In this document: positions 34,689 through 44,829 of the stretch, piece after piece | Numbering within the stretch: the stretch's first letter is position 1 | How the letters are laid out: each line of letters begins with the position of its first letter | From: Lignipirellula cremea | GTDB taxonomy: Bacteria > Planctomycetota > Planctomycetia > Pirellulales > Pirellulaceae | Direction: 5' to 3' | Length of the DNA: 64,000 nt | NCBI RefSeq assembly: GCF_007751035.1 | Contig: NZ_CP036433.1 | Coordinates: 2,461,001 to 2,525,000 of the forward strand | Notes under the pieces: generated by a model | What the model was told of the DNA's origin: nothing | The model's input: the letters and a program-made list of their open reading frames with translations, nothing else | The model's database searches: none | Made by a program: the position numbers and the translations under genes

Positions 34689-36374
34689 ATGCTTTCTGAC
34701 CAACTCAACAAACTGAAAGTTCAGCTTCTCGATGTGACAGAATATCCGTGGAGCAACATTGAATCCTGGATTGCCAAGGCAGCCCCAATTATCAAGCAAG
34801 GTTGGGCCAAACATTCTGAGGAATTTGAGAAGGCTCGAAAGAAGCCTCGGCAGTACATAGTGCTTCCCGGCCAAAACCCCGATCCAATTGATGCTAAAAA
34901 TCGAGAAGCCGCTCTCGCCGCCAAGCAGCGTCTAATTGCATTTGTCGAAGGTCTGCTGCTTGTAACCGCAACTGTTGGCACAGATGTAAACACACATAAC
35001 TCCTCTCTAGCTGGAAAGTCAATGTATCGTAGAATTGGGGTAATGATCGGTTCGCCGGGCGATGCGAACGAGGAACGACAGGCGATCACGGACGCCATTC
35101 TTCGGTGGAACGCCGCCCACAGTGGCGATAAGCAAATCATGCTGGAACCCGTGAAGTGGGAAACTCACGCCACCCCCGGGCTTCGAGGGCGACCACAAGG
35201 GATGATAAACGAGGAACTGATCCCGAAGTCCGACTGCCTGATTGCTGTGTTTCGCACAAGGGCTGGAAGCCCTACCGGAAAAGAAATTTCGGGAACATTT
35301 GAGGAAATTCGAGAGTTCATGCGGGGTGGTAAATATGTTGCCATCTATTTCTATGAGGGGCAGGCATCAGTTGGAGGTATTGATCCAGACCAATTGAAGG
35401 CGGTCCAAGAATTCAAGAAAGAGATTCAGCAGCACGGTCTTACGGACGGCTACAAGACCGTAGATGAGTTGTCGGCCAATCTCGCTCATCACCTTACTGC
35501 GATAGTCCGTTCGGTTTCGACTGGATCACCAACTACAATTGACAGTTCACCAGCCGAATCGTCAGCCAATCCACTCCCGCTTGAAACGCCAGTTCCGCAG
35601 ACTACCCCCGAGTCTCCGAAGTCAGACGAATCCGCACTTGTCGTCACTGATTCCGGGTCGTGGGCGCTTCTCGATGCGCAGTTCTATGAAACAGAAACCG
35701 TGCGTCAAACTGGCGATGGCGATTGGGTTGTCGAAATTCAGGCGAATACCGCCGAAGAGGATGCCCATCTAGCCGGGTTGCAACCACACCAATATGGACG
35801 CTCCCGTCCAATTCCATTTGCACACAGAAACGATGGATTTTTGGTCACAGTGAAGAGCGTCGAGTCCGTCTCGCAGGGCGGCCAACAAGTGTGGACCATC
35901 ACGCTCACGTCCGAGGACATCGAATATGGTGGGAGCATCATGGATTTTTCGTGGCAAACGGAAGGAAGAACGTACAAGCCCGAAGATTTTGCTCGTCTCC
36001 GAGCGGGCCGAATTCTACTGAATGATCCACCGCCAATAGAAGACGACGGTCCAGTCTCGCACGATCAGATGCACGACGTAATGCTGGAGTCGCACATTCG
36101 AGGGACGAGCAATCCCGTTTCGGTTGAGCATTGCATCATACAAGTCATCTACAGCAGCGTCGGCGGCGATCCTGAGAAGTTTCTCCGTTTGGCACGTCTT
36201 GCTTCGATCTACTTTCTAAAAGCCGGGGGTGCCGTTGAGAGAATACTTGAACTAGCGCTTGGGCCAATCGAGGATGGTAGCGTCCATGTGCGATTCAGAG
36301 GCCAACGACGGAAGGTGGCGTCAAACGTCGAACCGGCAGTGATTGAAATCGAGGGGGATTGTCCGTTGCAATGA
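34689..36374 (+). CDS. DUF4062-type protein, candidate conflict effector
   Basis: 561 residues; I use the ATG at 34689. An N-terminal helical part (about 1-110) precedes a DUF4062 domain: RRIGVMIGSPGDANEERQAI, MLEPVKWETHATPG, SDCLIAVFRTRAGSPTG and FEEIREFMRGGKYVAIYF. This fold is TIR-like and is found in predicted nucleotide-using effectors. A Pro/Ser/Thr-rich linker (about residues 285-330) leads to a C-terminal beta-rich domain of unknown type. It converges with a trypsin-like protease gene 11 bases away. That neighbour and the location in a defence island support an immune role, but no partner sensor is proven. Confidence 0.7.
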   Translation: MLSDQLNKLKVQLLDVTEYPWSNIESWIAKAAPIIKQGWAKHSEEFEKARKKPRQYIVLPGQNPDPIDAKNREAALAAKQRLIAFVEGLLLVTATVGTDVNTHNSSLAGKSMYRRIGVMIGSPGDANEERQAITDAILRWNAAHSGDKQIMLEPVKWETHATPGLRGRPQGMINEELIPKSDCLIAVFRTRAGSPTGKEISGTFEEIREFMRGGKYVAIYFYEGQASVGGIDPDQLKAVQEFKKEIQQHGLTDGYKTVDELSANLAHHLTAIVRSVSTGSPTTIDSSPAESSANPLPLETPVPQTTPESPKSDESALVVTDSGSWALLDAQFYETETVRQTGDGDWVVEIQANTAEEDAHLAGLQPHQYGRSRPIPFAHRNDGFLVTVKSVESVSQGGQQVWTITLTSEDIEYGGSIMDFSWQTEGRTYKPEDFARLRAGRILLNDPPPIEDDGPVSHDQMHDVMLESHIRGTSNPVSVEHCIIQVIYSSVGGDPEKFLRLARLASIYFLKAGGAVERILELALGPIEDGSVHVRFRGQRRKVASNVEPAVIEIEGDCPLQ

Positions 36375-36385
36375 CGCCTGACCTC

Positions 36386-37369
36386 TCACACCGGGCCTAT
36401 TTCAAATAGTCTGGCAATTGGGGTCACCTGTGAAAAGGCTCGTGCCGCAACACGGTGGTCTACGACCTGCTCAAATGTCTTCTCTGAGACAATCCCAACG
36501 ATTCGACCAAGTTGGTCGAATACCGGCCCGCCGCTGTTTCCGCCAGCCGTTTGAAAGCTGACTTGAATGAATTGGCTCGCACCGGAGTAGTCGGTGGGCA
36601 CTGCTTCAACCGACCCGATGTAAATTCCAAGTGTGGGTTGCCGCAGCGGAACCGCTGGAAATCCCATCGCAGCGACTTCTGAACCAGGTTCCGGCAAGGT
36701 CGTAGATACCGGAAGCGTCTCGCTTGGGAGCGCAACGGGTTCGGGTATGGTGAACGACGCAACGTCAGAGATATCATTCTTTATGACATCTATAGCTTCA
36801 ACTTCCTGGCCGCAAATGTACACCACAAGTGGCCCCTGGAAATTGTGAGCGCATGTGCCGAATCTTCTGTGTCCAAACAAGAATGCCGTACCGCTTGCCA
36901 TCTTTGTCGCCAACTCAGTAGAAGTGTGGAAAACTAAGCCACTGTACTGTCTGTGCCATTCAGTCCAGTTTCGAGGTATCAGAAACTTCATTGTCAACGT
37001 GTCGATTTCAACTCGCCTGCCCTCAGAAGTAGCCTCGACAAATTGATCGTTCGATTGGGAATGATCCCTAACAAGATAGCCTCGCTGCCGCAGCCAGTTG
37101 ACTGCCTCTCCAAACTTTTGCCTCAACCAATCGGGGGGGCGATCCCCGCCGTAAGACGATACTGCACCGCCAGACTGTCGAAGCACGCCACCACGAACGT
37201 CTAACCCAAGGGCCGATGGCGAAAACTCGAATTGTAGAATGCTCTCCAAGCATCCAGGGTAGTAGTCACCCGCTGGCCTTGTCTCGGCATTTTCACGAAC
37301 AATCAAGAGAATCTGAGCAGCATACTGTTCAGTCGATGCGTCGTTGAGATTTATCGATATATGAGTCAT
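36386..37369 (-). CDS. Trypsin-like serine protease with unknown N-terminal domain
   Basis: 327 residues, no signal peptide. Residues 1-130 form an unknown domain with a Trp-rich helix (LRQKFGEAVNWLRQRGYLVR). The rest is a trypsin/HtrA-type peptidase: catalytic His in RRFGTCAHNF, candidate Asp in KNDISDVASFTI, and Ser in TAGGNSGGPVFDQLGRIVGI. Cytoplasmic trypsin-like peptidases of this kind occur in predicted bacterial conflict systems. The 114-residue gene upstream on the same strand is probably cotranscribed, and the DUF4062 gene converges from the other side. Confidence 0.8.
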   Translation of the reverse strand: MTHISINLNDASTEQYAAQILLIVRENAETRPAGDYYPGCLESILQFEFSPSALGLDVRGGVLRQSGGAVSSYGGDRPPDWLRQKFGEAVNWLRQRGYLVRDHSQSNDQFVEATSEGRRVEIDTLTMKFLIPRNWTEWHRQYSGLVFHTSTELATKMASGTAFLFGHRRFGTCAHNFQGPLVVYICGQEVEAIDVIKNDISDVASFTIPEPVALPSETLPVSTTLPEPGSEVAAMGFPAVPLRQPTLGIYIGSVEAVPTDYSGASQFIQVSFQTAGGNSGGPVFDQLGRIVGIVSEKTFEQVVDHRVAARAFSQVTPIARLFEIGPV

Positions 37370-37384
37370 TGCAAACCTCCCTCG

Positions 37385-37716
37385 TCACTCCTGGCGAGGT
37401 TTGAATACAGAATCCTTCGGGCCGATTCTTCTGCATTCGCAAATGCTGTGAAGCCCAGGTCCGAGTTTGAGTAGCTCATCAAACGATCTGTGGAACTGAG
37501 TTGTAACCTGTCCTCTACTGACTCGTTCTGGCCCCTGCCGCATCGCTCCCCGCAACTCGGTGACCTGGAATTCGTCATCGCTCGCTCCGGTTTCAATTTG
37601 CAGAATTCTTCGGACTTCTTGCTCATTGTCTTCACAATTGCAGCGTTCAACTGTCGTGAATTCTTGTCTCAAAATGAAGTCTCCTGAATGGTGGCAAACT
37701 GCCAGATTCACAAATT

Positions 37717-37729
<13 letters not shown>
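37385..37729 (-). CDS. Hypothetical protein upstream of the trypsin-like protease
   Basis: 114 residues ending 15 bases before the protease start. Contains FILRQEFTTVERCNCEDNEQ, RRILQIETGASDDEFQVTEL and a Cys pair near the end (SICECRRIG). No known domain. A competing frame (37366-37650) is Ser/Arg-rich and less protein-like. Because of the tight spacing it may be a partner or regulator of the protease, which is inference only. Confidence 0.45.
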
Positions 37730-38268
<539 letters not shown>

Positions 38269-38277
38269 CGTTCCGCA

Positions 38278-38928
38278 TCACCCAATCTCTCGGCACTTCG
38301 GATAATTTTGACAGCCCCAAAACTGCTTTCCAGCATTTTGCCCCTTGGAAGCAGTCCGCTGCACCATCGGCACGTCACATTTCGGGCAGACGGGGGAACC
38401 TGATTGAGGCGGTGGTGGGGGCACGGGAGCGGCAACCGGCTGAGCGTCCAGGTGCCGAGCAAGTTCCGCAGCGATGGCATTCGCATCGTAGGAAGCCCGT
38501 GCGGGGAATCTCACGAGCGGAAGACCGGCGACGGCGAACACCGCATCGACAAACTGGTCCCTTTCCTGCCGATCACGACGGGCATGGCTGGAGTCGTCAA
38601 GCTCGATCCCGCAGCGAGGTTTCATCGTCGTCGGATCGCACAGGAGGAAATCGACGTGCTTCCGGTCAATCTTGTTGCGGTACGACTGGCTCTCGGCACT
38701 CCGAGCGGCGAAGAAAATGTCGGCCAGATTCACTTTGGTCGTAATGGTCGCCTGATCTTTCACGGCTAGTTTCAATATCCGGTAAAACGAAAGCTCTGCT
38801 GGCGAAAGGAAATCATCCCGTAGCCGGTAGGGAAGCCGCTTGTCGGTTTGGGTCTGAGTACCGCCGAGGCGGATTCCGAAAAAGCGGAGAATGGCTGCGA
38901 GACAGCCTTGTGGTCCAGATTCGTTCAT
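38278..38928 (-). CDS. DUF2726 protein with C-terminal topoisomerase-type zinc ribbon
   Basis: 216 residues. The DUF2726 nuclease-like domain has LSPAELSFYRILKLAV, KIDRKHVDFLLCDP and GIELDDSSHARRDRQERD, which match the restriction-endonuclease-like core (Asp, Glu-x-Asp and Asp of the active site). After a Pro-rich linker (APVPPPPPQSG) comes a zinc ribbon CPKCDVPMVQRT with FWGCQNYPKC, as in topoisomerase I tails. DNA binding and possible nuclease action are inferred from these families. Confidence 0.75.
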   Translation of the reverse strand: MNESGPQGCLAAILRFFGIRLGGTQTQTDKRLPYRLRDDFLSPAELSFYRILKLAVKDQATITTKVNLADIFFAARSAESQSYRNKIDRKHVDFLLCDPTTMKPRCGIELDDSSHARRDRQERDQFVDAVFAVAGLPLVRFPARASYDANAIAAELARHLDAQPVAAPVPPPPPQSGSPVCPKCDVPMVQRTASKGQNAGKQFWGCQNYPKCREIG

Positions 38929-39142
38929 GTTTGGCCCCTAGAGGTTTTTGGGGCGATTGTACCAGAGGGGGCGGTGGCGAAGCATAGAAGTACGGTGCGG
39001 CTGGGGATGAGGCGGCCAAGGCGGTAGAATGGTCGGAAAACTAGATTCATTAAAACCCAAACACGCAGAAGGCAAAGAAGGGGCGATTCGGCTGCTTCTC
39101 AACCTCGAACAAGCAATTCGGCCAAACAAGGAGCCAACGTCA

Positions 39143-39325
39143 ATGAGCGAAGATACTCAGGTCACCATTGACCGAATCGAAATGGGGACCGGCTGGGTCT
39201 GTTTCCATGCGGGAAAGAAGCCGCCCAAGCCCGAGGAAATCCCGGCCTATCTGAACCGCACGTTCAACACTTGGCTAAAGAACAATGCTAAGTTCAAAGT
39301 TCGGGCGGTCATGCCGATTGTTTAG
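39143..39325 (+). CDS. Small hypothetical protein
   Basis: 60 residues from ATG 39143, chosen because AAGGAG lies 8 bases upstream; a longer ORF to 39029 lacks such a site. Sequence runs TIDRIEMGTGWVCFHAGKKP and ends with a basic patch KNNAKFKVRAVMPIV. Compact alpha/beta, no known family. Confidence 0.5.
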   Translation: MSEDTQVTIDRIEMGTGWVCFHAGKKPPKPEEIPAYLNRTFNTWLKNNAKFKVRAVMPIV

Positions 39326-39376
39326 GGCGGCAACACCGTTGCAATTCATGTGTGGTTTGATTGAGTCGTCTTTTCC

Positions 39377-39826
39377 ATGAACTACCACCACACCCAGCGA
39401 GCGTCCTTGTGCCTGATCCTGTACGCTCTGGCCGTCACGTTCCTCGTGGTCGCCTGGGTTCTGAGGAACGACCCGGTTCCGATCTGGGTTTTCATGGCAC
39501 CTGCTCTACTGACCCTGTTCCTGGCCCCTTCGATCCATCACCTAACTGTGGCGGACCAGGGAGATCACCTGTTGGTCCAGTTTGGCTCCCTGCCGCTGTT
39601 CCGACGCCGAGTGAAGTACGAAGACATCGAAAGCGTGGAGATCGGACGGACGACAATTCTCGACGGCTGGGGCATCCACTGGAGCTTGCGAGGCGGCTGG
39701 GTCTGGAACTTGTATGGGCGGGACTGCGTGGTGCTGCGGCTGCGAAGAGGCACGTTGCGGGTTGGGACGGATGATGCCGAGAAGTTGGCTCGGTTTTTGG
39801 AAAGCAAAACTGAACAGTGGGGCTGA
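39377..39826 (+). CDS. Membrane protein with two helices and a PH-like domain
   Basis: 149 residues. Two N-terminal membrane helices (LCLILYALAVTFLVVAWVL and IWVFMAPALLTLFLA) precede a small beta domain with YEDIESVEIGRTTILDGWGI and the end LRRGTLRVGTDDAEKLARFL. This is the arrangement of bacterial PH-domain membrane proteins. Role unknown. The metallo-beta-lactamase-fold gene follows by 17 bases. Confidence 0.6.
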   Translation: MNYHHTQRASLCLILYALAVTFLVVAWVLRNDPVPIWVFMAPALLTLFLAPSIHHLTVADQGDHLLVQFGSLPLFRRRVKYEDIESVEIGRTTILDGWGIHWSLRGGWVWNLYGRDCVVLRLRRGTLRVGTDDAEKLARFLESKTEQWG

Positions 39827-39843
39827 ATTGAAGGTGAACAATT

Positions 39844-40593
39844 ATGCAGACGAACTCTCACACCGGCACAAAGATCGACGAAGTGGCGGCAGGAATCTAC
39901 CGCATCAACACGCCTCTGCGGATCGACGCCATCCCCGGTGGCTTCAATCTCAGCCAGTACCTCATCGTGGACGATGAGCCGATGATCTTCCACACCGGCT
40001 GGCGAAAATGGTTCCCGTTCGTCTCTGAGTCGATATCTAAAGTGATTCCCCTCAACCGCATCCGCCACATCGGCTACTCCCATTTCGAAGGTGACGAATC
40101 GGGAGCCATGAACGAGTTTCTGGCTGCTGCACCGCACGCAGTCCCATTCGCCAGCCATGTCAGCGTGATGACTTCGCTCAACGATCAAGCCGACCGTGAA
40201 GGTCGAGGCATGGCTGATGGCGAGACATTCTCGACGGGACAGAAGACGTGGAAGTGGATTGATACGCCGCATGTGCCCCACGGTTGGGATTGCGGAGTGC
40301 TGTTCGATCAAATGACCGGCACACTTCTTTGCGGCGACCTTTTCACCCAGCCGGGTGCGGAGACTGTTGCCGTCACCGAATCGGAAATTCTCACGGCCAG
40401 CGAAGCGATGCGTAAACCCATGGACTACTACGCCCACTCGACCAAGACCGGCACAATCTTGGAGCGTCTGGCATCACTCAACCCGGCGACACTCGCCTGT
40501 CAGCACGGAAGTGCCTACAGAGGAGATGGAGCCGCCTTGTTGCGAGAACTGGCTGCGATTCTCGAAGCAGAACTGCGGGCCGAGTTGGAATAA
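39844..40593 (+). CDS. Metallo-beta-lactamase-fold protein, flavodiiron (ODP) type
   Basis: 249 residues. The metal ligands follow the flavodiiron pattern instead of HxHxDH: SHFEGDESG (H-x-E-x-D, about residues 79-83), a His in DTPHVPHGWDCG, Asp in LLCGDLFTQPG and His in LACQHGSAYRG. Flavodiiron proteins reduce O2 or NO but need a flavodoxin domain, which is missing here, so it would need a separate donor. It overlaps the next gene by one base (TAATG). The pair looks cotranscribed. Confidence 0.8.
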   Translation: MQTNSHTGTKIDEVAAGIYRINTPLRIDAIPGGFNLSQYLIVDDEPMIFHTGWRKWFPFVSESISKVIPLNRIRHIGYSHFEGDESGAMNEFLAAAPHAVPFASHVSVMTSLNDQADREGRGMADGETFSTGQKTWKWIDTPHVPHGWDCGVLFDQMTGTLLCGDLFTQPGAETVAVTESEILTASEAMRKPMDYYAHSTKTGTILERLASLNPATLACQHGSAYRGDGAALLRELAAILEAELRAELE

Positions 40594-41189
40594 TGCCATC
40601 CGAAACTCCCTTCCGTATCGCCTTGATTGTCGTGATTCTTTTCACGATGGCGGTCACGCTCTACCACCGACTGCAAGCAGCCAAGTCGGGCGAGAAGATT
40701 TCCCGCCGAGAGGAAGGTGTTCTTTTTGCCGTCGTGCTACGGCTCGCCGGGTTGCTCCTTTGGGTCGCCACTTTCGGCTACCTGCTCTTTCCGACGTATT
40801 TTCAGTGGGCCGCAATGCCGGTGCCGATGTGGCTTCGGTGGATCGGCGTTGTCAGCGGCGCACTCTGCTCACTGCTGATGTGGTGGACTCTTTCCAGCTT
40901 GGGAAAGAACCTGACCGATACCGTGGTAACGAGAGCCGAGGCCACGTTGATAACGCACGGCCCCTATCGTTGGGTGAGGCATCCATTCTATCTGACGGCG
41001 GCGCTGCTGATGGCCTCGGTGACTTTGCTGACCGCCAACTGGCTGATCGGCATTAGCAGCGTGGCGGTCCTGGCTTTGCTTGCAGTTCGGACGCCGAAGG
41101 AAGAGCAGATGTTGATCGAGAAGTTCGGTGACGAGTATCGGCAGTATATTGCGAGGACGGGGAGGTTCTTGCCACGGATAGGTGGCTGA
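40593..41189 (+). CDS. Isoprenylcysteine carboxyl methyltransferase-like membrane protein
   Basis: 198 residues with about five membrane helices. The conserved C-terminal region is THGPYRWVRHPFYLTAALL and TPKEEQMLIEKFGDEYRQYI with ARTGRFLP, the hallmark of the ICMT/PEMT-like family that uses SAM in the membrane. Bacterial members have varied or unknown substrates. It starts on the last base of the flavodiiron-like gene stop, so the two are translationally coupled. Confidence 0.8.
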   Translation: MPSETPFRIALIVVILFTMAVTLYHRLQAAKSGEKISRREEGVLFAVVLRLAGLLLWVATFGYLLFPTYFQWAAMPVPMWLRWIGVVSGALCSLLMWWTLSSLGKNLTDTVVTRAEATLITHGPYRWVRHPFYLTAALLMASVTLLTANWLIGISSVAVLALLAVRTPKEEQMLIEKFGDEYRQYIARTGRFLPRIGG

Positions 41190-41256
41190 TGCCGCCAGCC
41201 CTATCCACCTTGAGCATCGCCCAAAACGGTCCAGAGGTTGGGTGTCACCTCGGAAT

Positions 41257-41508
41257 TCAACAATCCTGCGGCAAACATTCGGTTCCCACACCTTCACCGC
41301 CGGACTGGTCCTTGAAGATGTAAAGGAAGTCCTCGGCCTGATACGGCTCCAGAGAACGGATCCGATTGGGAAGTTGCTCCAACGCAACCTTGCCGCCCTT
41401 CGTTACCACGCCCCAATCCTTGCAACCTTTCCTGGTCCGGGCGTGGAAATAAACGACTTCCAGCCAGGAGTCTAGATGCGCTATCAACAGGGGCATCCAT
41501 CGATTCAC
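41257..41508 (-). pseudogene. Truncated paralogue of the 37717 gene
   Basis: About 75 residues match the C-terminal core of the gene at 37717-38268: AHLDSWLEVVYFHARTRKGC, GKVALEQLPNRIRSLEPYQA and EDFLYIFKDQ. The N-terminal half is missing and the Met used to open the frame lies inside the core. It sits alone after the ICMT-like gene. A partial duplication or a second acquisition followed by truncation. Confidence 0.65.
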
Positions 41509-41663
41509 AGAGGCGTAGTTTATTGTTCAGGAACGGCATAGTCGATTTCTAAGAAACTTAATGTTTCAATTCCGAAACGTGGCCGGTATAATTCGGCGGA
41601 TTCGGGCTAATTCGGGCGGGCGAAGATCTATCCAACAACCAGACAGCGGACGTTCGATATCCG

Positions 41664-42701
41664 TTGAAGTCTCCACCATCACACGATGAGTTATCAGCCT
41701 TGAAAATCCTATCTTTCGTCGCAATGTGCTTGATTGCTCAACAACTATCCGGAGCCGAGATTCAGCTTCTCTCGAAAATCAAGTTCAAGGGCAAAGTTCT
41801 TGCTGCTGACAACATCAGCGCCGTTGCTGTGCTTGGTGATGGCGAATTTTTGGTGATCGGCAGTGACGAAGGAACTCACATTCAAGTGTTGCGCCGCACG
41901 AACGACAACGAGTATACCGTGCACCACAATATCCGACTTGCGCAGGGAGATACCGGCAAAGAAATCGACGTGGAGGGCATTGCCAGTAGCGGCGACCGCC
42001 TTTATATCGTTGGATCGCATTCCCGCAAAAGATTGAAGATCAAGCCAAGCGACAATACGCAACAAGAGAATCATGAGCTGCTGGAAGGAAACGTGCGGGA
42101 GGAACTGCGGGAGAATCTATTTGAGCTTCGACTAAATGCCGCAGGCGAACCTACATCGGACGTTGAAACAAAAAGCCTGCGTCCAAGAATCGCCAGCGAT
42201 CCGGTGCTACGCCAGTTTCTCAAGATTCCCAGCAAGGAAAACGGCGTGGACATTGAGGGTATCGCCGCAGCGCACGGCGACGAACTCTACGTGGGATTCC
42301 GTGGACCCGTGTTGCGGGAAGGGTATGTTCCGATTCTCGTATTCGATTTTGACAAGCCTCAAAAAGCCAAGACGGTATATGTCAAGCTGGGAGGTCGAGG
42401 CATCCGTGATCTGGTTCGGGTCAGCGACGGCTTTTTAATTATCGGCGGGCCGGTTGGCGGTGAGCCCGTGACCTTTGAAATTTACCATTGGGATGGCGAA
42501 GACTGCATGGCCGGGTCGGATAACTTATCGCCGAAAGACCCGAAGTCGCTCGGCGTAATCCCGCTGCCAAACGACCAGTCCAAAGCGGAAGGAATTGCGG
42601 TCGTTTCGGAGACTGATACCCATTACGACGTTTTGATTGTGTTTGACGGGCCAACCAATGGTCAGCCGACTCAATTTCGAGTTGAGAAGCAACTCCGATG
42701 A
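41664..42701 (+). CDS. Exported DUF3616 protein
   Basis: 345 residues if the TTG at 41664 is used. A TTG at 41700 would start exactly at the signal peptide (LKILSFVAMCLIAQQLSGAE) and is an alternative. The domain shows IDVEGIASSGDRLYIVGSHS, NGVDIEGIAAAHGDELYVGF and KAEGIAVVSETDTHYDVLIV, the repeated DxEGIA motif of DUF3616, a propeller-like family of unknown function. Export to the periplasm is likely. The end overlaps the next ORF. Confidence 0.75.
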   Translation: MKSPPSHDELSALKILSFVAMCLIAQQLSGAEIQLLSKIKFKGKVLAADNISAVAVLGDGEFLVIGSDEGTHIQVLRRTNDNEYTVHHNIRLAQGDTGKEIDVEGIASSGDRLYIVGSHSRKRLKIKPSDNTQQENHELLEGNVREELRENLFELRLNAAGEPTSDVETKSLRPRIASDPVLRQFLKIPSKENGVDIEGIAAAHGDELYVGFRGPVLREGYVPILVFDFDKPQKAKTVYVKLGGRGIRDLVRVSDGFLIIGGPVGGEPVTFEIYHWDGEDCMAGSDNLSPKDPKSLGVIPLPNDQSKAEGIAVVSETDTHYDVLIVFDGPTNGQPTQFRVEKQLR

Positions 42702-42981
42702 GCGAAGTCCAACAACATGCGGCGACCACGTTACGGTCGAGGAAATCACATCCAATCACGTCAAAATCTCGACGGTCAAGTTTGAGACGCAAACGGACGG
42801 CAGCATATTCCCTGTCAAGACCGACGCTAACATTGCGCCAACGAAATCGTCGAAATTAAAGCCTGCAGATCTTGTCATTCCCAGTAAGCAGAACCGTACT
42901 CTGAAGGTGAACTTCGTTGACGTTCAGCAGGAAGAATGGATCGCCTATGTGAGCGAGCAGCACTTCGATGCTGCCGATTGA
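42637..42981 (+). CDS. Hypothetical protein, start uncertain
   Basis: The last about 85 codons look native (VTVEEITSNHVKISTVKFET, TLKVNFVDVQQEEWIAYVSE). The first about 28 codons overlap the DUF3616 gene in another frame, so the true start is probably lost or uses a non-standard codon near 42720. A beta-rich acidic domain without known family. It may be a truncated gene. Confidence 0.35.
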   Translation: MCLTGQPMVSRLNFELRSNSDERSPTTCGDHVTVEEITSNHVKISTVKFETQTDGSIFPVKTDANIAPTKSSKLKPADLVIPSKQNRTLKVNFVDVQQEEWIAYVSEQHFDAAD

Positions 42982-43176
42982 ACTTTCGTGCGACGTCTTC
43001 TTAACCAAAACTTCTTGAAAGATCCCTGCGTTACTTATTGAGAGAACCATGCCAAATGCTAATATCCGTCATGTGAGTGGTGAGGGGTAGCGTTGGTTGG
43101 CGAGAAATTTGCTTTAGGGCATGATTTGAGCGGATTCGAATTTTCAGTCGGTGGTCATCACTTCGAAAGGCAAAAT

Positions 43177-44160
43177 ATGCGAAGATCCTATCTGATTTGG
43201 CTGTTGGTGATCAGTTTTCCCTGTTTCTTTGTCGCACGCCCCGGTTACGCCCAGCCCAGCGCTGACGCCGTCGCAGGCGATAGCGACGGGCAAATTTCCG
43301 ATGAAGCAGAATATCGTTCGGCTGTCCGACGGTCCATCTTCAGTAAGGGAAGACGACAAGCAGGGTTGACGACTGACGAGCAGTCGTATGTTAAAGAAAA
43401 CTGCGTATTTGGATCGCCGAAAGCGGAAACGAGCGCTGGTCTCGGCCAAATTGACATTGTCGCAAGAGAAGGTTACGTCGTCGGTCACAGCAGCTTTGAC
43501 AAGATTCCGCTGTGGGTCGCCGAACATTCGACGGCTGCCGAAGTCGGCGGAAGCATTCCTCGTAACAACCGCTTTGCCCCAGACCCTAAACTGGCAAGTC
43601 ACCCACGGGCGGAGTTGTCCGATTACAAACATTCTGGATTTGACAGAGGGCACATGGCGCCTGCTGGCAATCAAACCGTCACTCAAGCGTTAAAAGACGA
43701 AACGTTCTTTCTATCGAATATGGTCCCGCAGATTGGCCCAACCTTCAACCAAGGGATCTGGGCGGAGCTAGAGACGACTGTTCGAGAATGGACAAAGTCA
43801 CGAAGTGAAACTTGGATCATCACAGGCGGTATGTTTTACGATCCGCTTGAAGAAGACGAGAACACTGCGGACGGCATTATTCCCTACGACGCTATCGGTC
43901 AAAACGAGGTGGCCGTGCCGACGCACACTTACAAGATTGTCCTGGCGAAGAACTCGAACAACGAATGGGAGTCTATTGCGTTCGTTTTTGCGAACAAGCG
44001 ATACGCTAAGCCATATCGACTTCATTTGTACATCACCAGCATCCGCTGGCTTGAACAAAGGACTGGTCTCAACTTCTTCCCGAATATTGTTTCTGAGACG
44101 GGTGACGCCGCCCTTGAGGATCGTTTGGAGTTGACCCGATCACAAATGTGGAGCAACTAG
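43177..44160 (+). CDS. Secreted DNA/RNA non-specific endonuclease (NUC1 family)
   Basis: 327 residues from ATG 43177, which opens a signal peptide (RRSYLIWLLVISFPCFFVA) with cleavage near GYAQ. An upstream in-frame start at 43093 would precede it. The catalytic motif is FDRGHMAPAGNQ (DRGH, His as general base), followed by FLSNMVPQIGPTFNQGIWAE with the metal-binding Asn and NxxxW pattern. The family degrades DNA and RNA with Mg. It is the first gene of a three-gene operon with a trypsin-like protease (1-base gap) and a patatin-like phospholipase. Confidence 0.88.
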   Translation: MRRSYLIWLLVISFPCFFVARPGYAQPSADAVAGDSDGQISDEAEYRSAVRRSIFSKGRRQAGLTTDEQSYVKENCVFGSPKAETSAGLGQIDIVAREGYVVGHSSFDKIPLWVAEHSTAAEVGGSIPRNNRFAPDPKLASHPRAELSDYKHSGFDRGHMAPAGNQTVTQALKDETFFLSNMVPQIGPTFNQGIWAELETTVREWTKSRSETWIITGGMFYDPLEEDENTADGIIPYDAIGQNEVAVPTHTYKIVLAKNSNNEWESIAFVFANKRYAKPYRLHLYITSIRWLEQRTGLNFFPNIVSETGDAALEDRLELTRSQMWSN

Positions 44161-44161
44161 A

Positions 44162-44797
44162 TTGACAATTGAAAACCATTACCTACCTTTCCAAAAAATG
44201 TTCGGCGGCATTGCGCTCATCAATGGCGTCGACCATAAAATCGGCACCCTCGGCTTCTCCGCCACGGCTGACGATAATTCAGCATGGATTGTTAGTTGCT
44301 TTCACGTGCTGTACCCTTCGACTCGGCGCCTAAACGACAATGAACATGAGTCAATCTACCAGCCTTCACAGTCTCGAAGGCAGACGCCAATCGCACAAAT
44401 CTCGAATGAGCGAACTGACGATCGGCTCGACATCGCCGCCGCTCGCTTGACTTTTGGCCTGCCCAGTCGAAGCGTGCTTAACCTTGGGAAGACTAAAGAG
44501 CCTGTGCTGGCTGAGCGGGGGATGCGAGTCGTCAAGTCGGGAGCGAAAACAGGGGTTACGGAGGGTATCGTCATGGGCGTTTCAGATGAATTGGTTGTCA
44601 TTGGTCGAAGTGACGACACACCGGAAGGCTACGTTATCAGCGATATCGGCGACTCGGGCTCTCTGTGGTTGCGTGCCGACGACCTTGCCCCGGTTGCATT
44701 GCACTTCGAAGGAAACTCCACAGGAGCCGAATGGGCCAAGGCACGCCCTATTGGACTCGTCCTGGAGACCTTACAACTCAAACTCGTAAATGAGTAA
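44162..44797 (+). CDS. Trypsin-like protease, cytoplasmic
   Basis: 211 residues; begins with TTG at 44162, one base after the nuclease stop. Triad candidates: His in WIVSCFHVLYPS, Asp in DDRLDIAAARLTF, Ser in ISDIGDSGSLWLRADD (GDSGS). The layout MFGGIALINGVDHKIGTLGF at the start is a trypsin first strand. No signal peptide although the gene before encodes a secreted protein. It could process the nuclease or the lipase, or act in an abortive response. Tight coupling with both neighbours supports joint function, which remains inference. Confidence 0.75.
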   Translation: MTIENHYLPFQKMFGGIALINGVDHKIGTLGFSATADDNSAWIVSCFHVLYPSTRRLNDNEHESIYQPSQSRRQTPIAQISNERTDDRLDIAAARLTFGLPSRSVLNLGKTKEPVLAERGMRVVKSGAKTGVTEGIVMGVSDELVVIGRSDDTPEGYVISDIGDSGSLWLRADDLAPVALHFEGNSTGAEWAKARPIGLVLETLQLKLVNE

Positions 44798-44829
44798 GTC
44801 GTTGGCTCTGATGCTTGAAAGGTTTGTTC